NCBI GenBank assembly: GCA_022113835.1
Contig: JAILWY010000009.1
Span: forward strand, 1,649,501-1,713,500
Reading direction: 5' to 3'
DNA: 64,000 bases
DNA from: Atopsyche davidsoni
Lineage: Eukaryota; Arthropoda; Insecta; Trichoptera; Hydrobiosidae
Shown: positions 62,701 to 64,000 of the stretch, in pieces
How positions within the stretch are numbered: position 1 is the first letter of the stretch
How the letters are laid out: every line of letters begins with the position of its first letter
The notes under the pieces: model-generated
Database searches by the model: none
Told to the model about the DNA's origin: nothing
The model's input: only the letters and a program-made list of their open reading frames with translations
Translations under genes and position numbers: made by a program

Positions 62701-64000
62701 ATAATAAGAAGTCTATAATATTAAATAAATACCAATGACATCAATTTCACGAAATTATGGTAATACCCTTAATAACTATTACGCGTGGGCGTGTCAGAGT
62801 TTACAGAACCTGCTGAGGCTTTTATTTTGTGGGGTGTGGAATTATCATTGAATTTTCAGCCGGCCACTGCCATCAGCGTTTCCCAAATAAACACGCAATG
62901 TTTACGATTCTGTGAAAAACACAAGCTATTATGAGTTCATTGCGAGATCAAGGAGTTGACTAGTCACATGCTTTGCAGTATTTCGTTATAGATTGTTATA
63001 CCAATAAGCTTGTTATTTCCGTCTCTCTTTCCACCAATCAATGGAATCGTAGTCGTTTAAATAAATAGTTAGTACCTTTTTTGACGTGGTATTTTAAAAA
63101 TATTATTTTATATATGTACATTTTAGCATATTTATAATTGGTATCACTATTTTGCACCGCAAAGATAAAAATAATGCGTTGGGTTAGGGTTACTGCTTTT
63201 TTAAGGTTCACAAGTGCCAAATGAAATGCTACATTAAAAACTAGCGTGCATAAAAACTATCAGCACAGACGTGTTCACGTCCCCATAGTACATGCCCGCA
63301 CAGCCGACTCTCTGGGACTCGTGTCATACTTTCCCCTATCACTGAGAAGACAATGATTATTATTGAATTTTTCCAAAACTATTTTGTATCGGTGAGAAGC
63401 GTTAATCGTCGAGGTCCGTTGAAAGGTTAATCTTCCAGAGATGAGGTCGTCAAGGGGGGCGAGGCCCGGAGTTCTCTGTGGAGCGGTCGGAGAGAAACGG
63501 CGCGTGGGGGGCACGCGGGGGCGCGGAGGCTTGGAAGGAAGGAGGCGTCCGAGCAATGCGGCAACTGAAGATTACTAAAAATCAATCTGCAGCTCTGCTC
63601 GGATCCACCGCCTGCGCCAGCACGACTTCGCCGATAGCAAAGTAATCATCGGTGAGTCAGCTGAGAGATAAGATTAAACGACAGCGATCGAAAAGTTCAC
63701 TATTAGTGAGCGGATAAAGATCGAAGGCATAGCATGACAGCGACCGCCGGCGCGATCTATTTCCGGTGGAATTGAAACGCGAAAGGAAAAATCCGCCTGA
63801 AAACAAACAAGCGGCTTCGTGATGCGAGGCCATCAATTTAAATTCGTATGACATGGCCGCTTATGCAAAAACGTCGGTGGGCGCAATTCCCGACTCACGA
63901 AAACTATATTGAGCCGAGAATTTCCATAACGAGAAGCTGGGCGGCAGTGTCGTAAAAATATAACGCAGCTCGGTACGTAGTCTCGCTTAATACATCGCCT
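59785..64000. other. Non-coding stretch
   Basis: AT-rich with GC-richer segments at about 60540-60790 and 63420-63880. A GGACATTCGCGTGTCC palindrome lies at 60683-60698. At 63651 the plus strand has GTGAGT after an open GC-rich segment. No first kinesin exon (coding for VRVAVR-like residues and ending in phase 2) was found on the minus strand. Confidence 0.45.

Noticed and set aside
63275..63556. 93-codon GC-rich minus-strand frame near the right edge
   Set aside because: Pro/Arg-rich low-complexity content, no family resemblance, and no splice or start evidence; more likely a GC-rich non-coding island.

Overview
The window looks like AT-rich nuclear DNA from an animal, most likely an insect. 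There are no bacterial-style operons. Coding sequence is sparse and split by introns with GT/AG borders, and the DNA is full of eukaryotic transposon remnants (Helitron, piggyBac, hAT, IS630/mariner-like and others). The order of insect cannot be fixed from the sequence alone. The one clearly recognised host exon is very GC-rich against its AT-rich surroundings.

Host genes. The only secure host exon lies at 5049-5271 on the minus strand. It encodes the start of a kinesin motor domain of the KIF21 type and has a perfect acceptor and donor. The next exon, carrying the P-loop, is not seen between 1 and 5048, and the exon with the start codon is not found to the right. Most of the window is therefore probably a very long 5' intron of this gene, with or without unrecognised genes inside it. 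Fitting that view, the minus strand at 41779 carries a textbook zero-length splice point (long pyrimidine tract and AG directly followed by GTGAGT), with a second donor 52 nt downstream. This is the arrangement of a recursive-splicing ratchet point. A second, unrecognised candidate minus-strand exon lies at 33416-33612.

Mobile DNA, left to right: a roughly 2.3-kb element with inverted ends at about 145-2422, holding a piece of a YqaJ-type nuclease gene; a short foldback at 8211-8296 and another at 9051-9191; two broken Helitron copies joined head to tail at 9259-12054; a piggyBac deletion derivative at 14819-15869; a nearly full-length decayed piggyBac at 16033-18334; four hAT-type elements sharing ends near CATAGGTTCCCAA with 8-bp target duplications (20759-21487, 35830-36377, 41472-41643, 59292-59776), the last of which carries a captured piece of another transposase; an IS630/mariner-like deletion derivative at 40729-40963; a small TA-flanked element at 45990-46239; and a LINE relic near 33971-34110.

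The rest, most of 21500-64000, is AT-rich non-coding DNA punctuated every few kilobases by 100-250 bp GC-rich islands. These could be conserved regulatory elements or unrecognised exons; sequence from one genome cannot decide. No tRNA, rRNA or CRISPR array could be supported, apart from degenerate tRNA-like relics.
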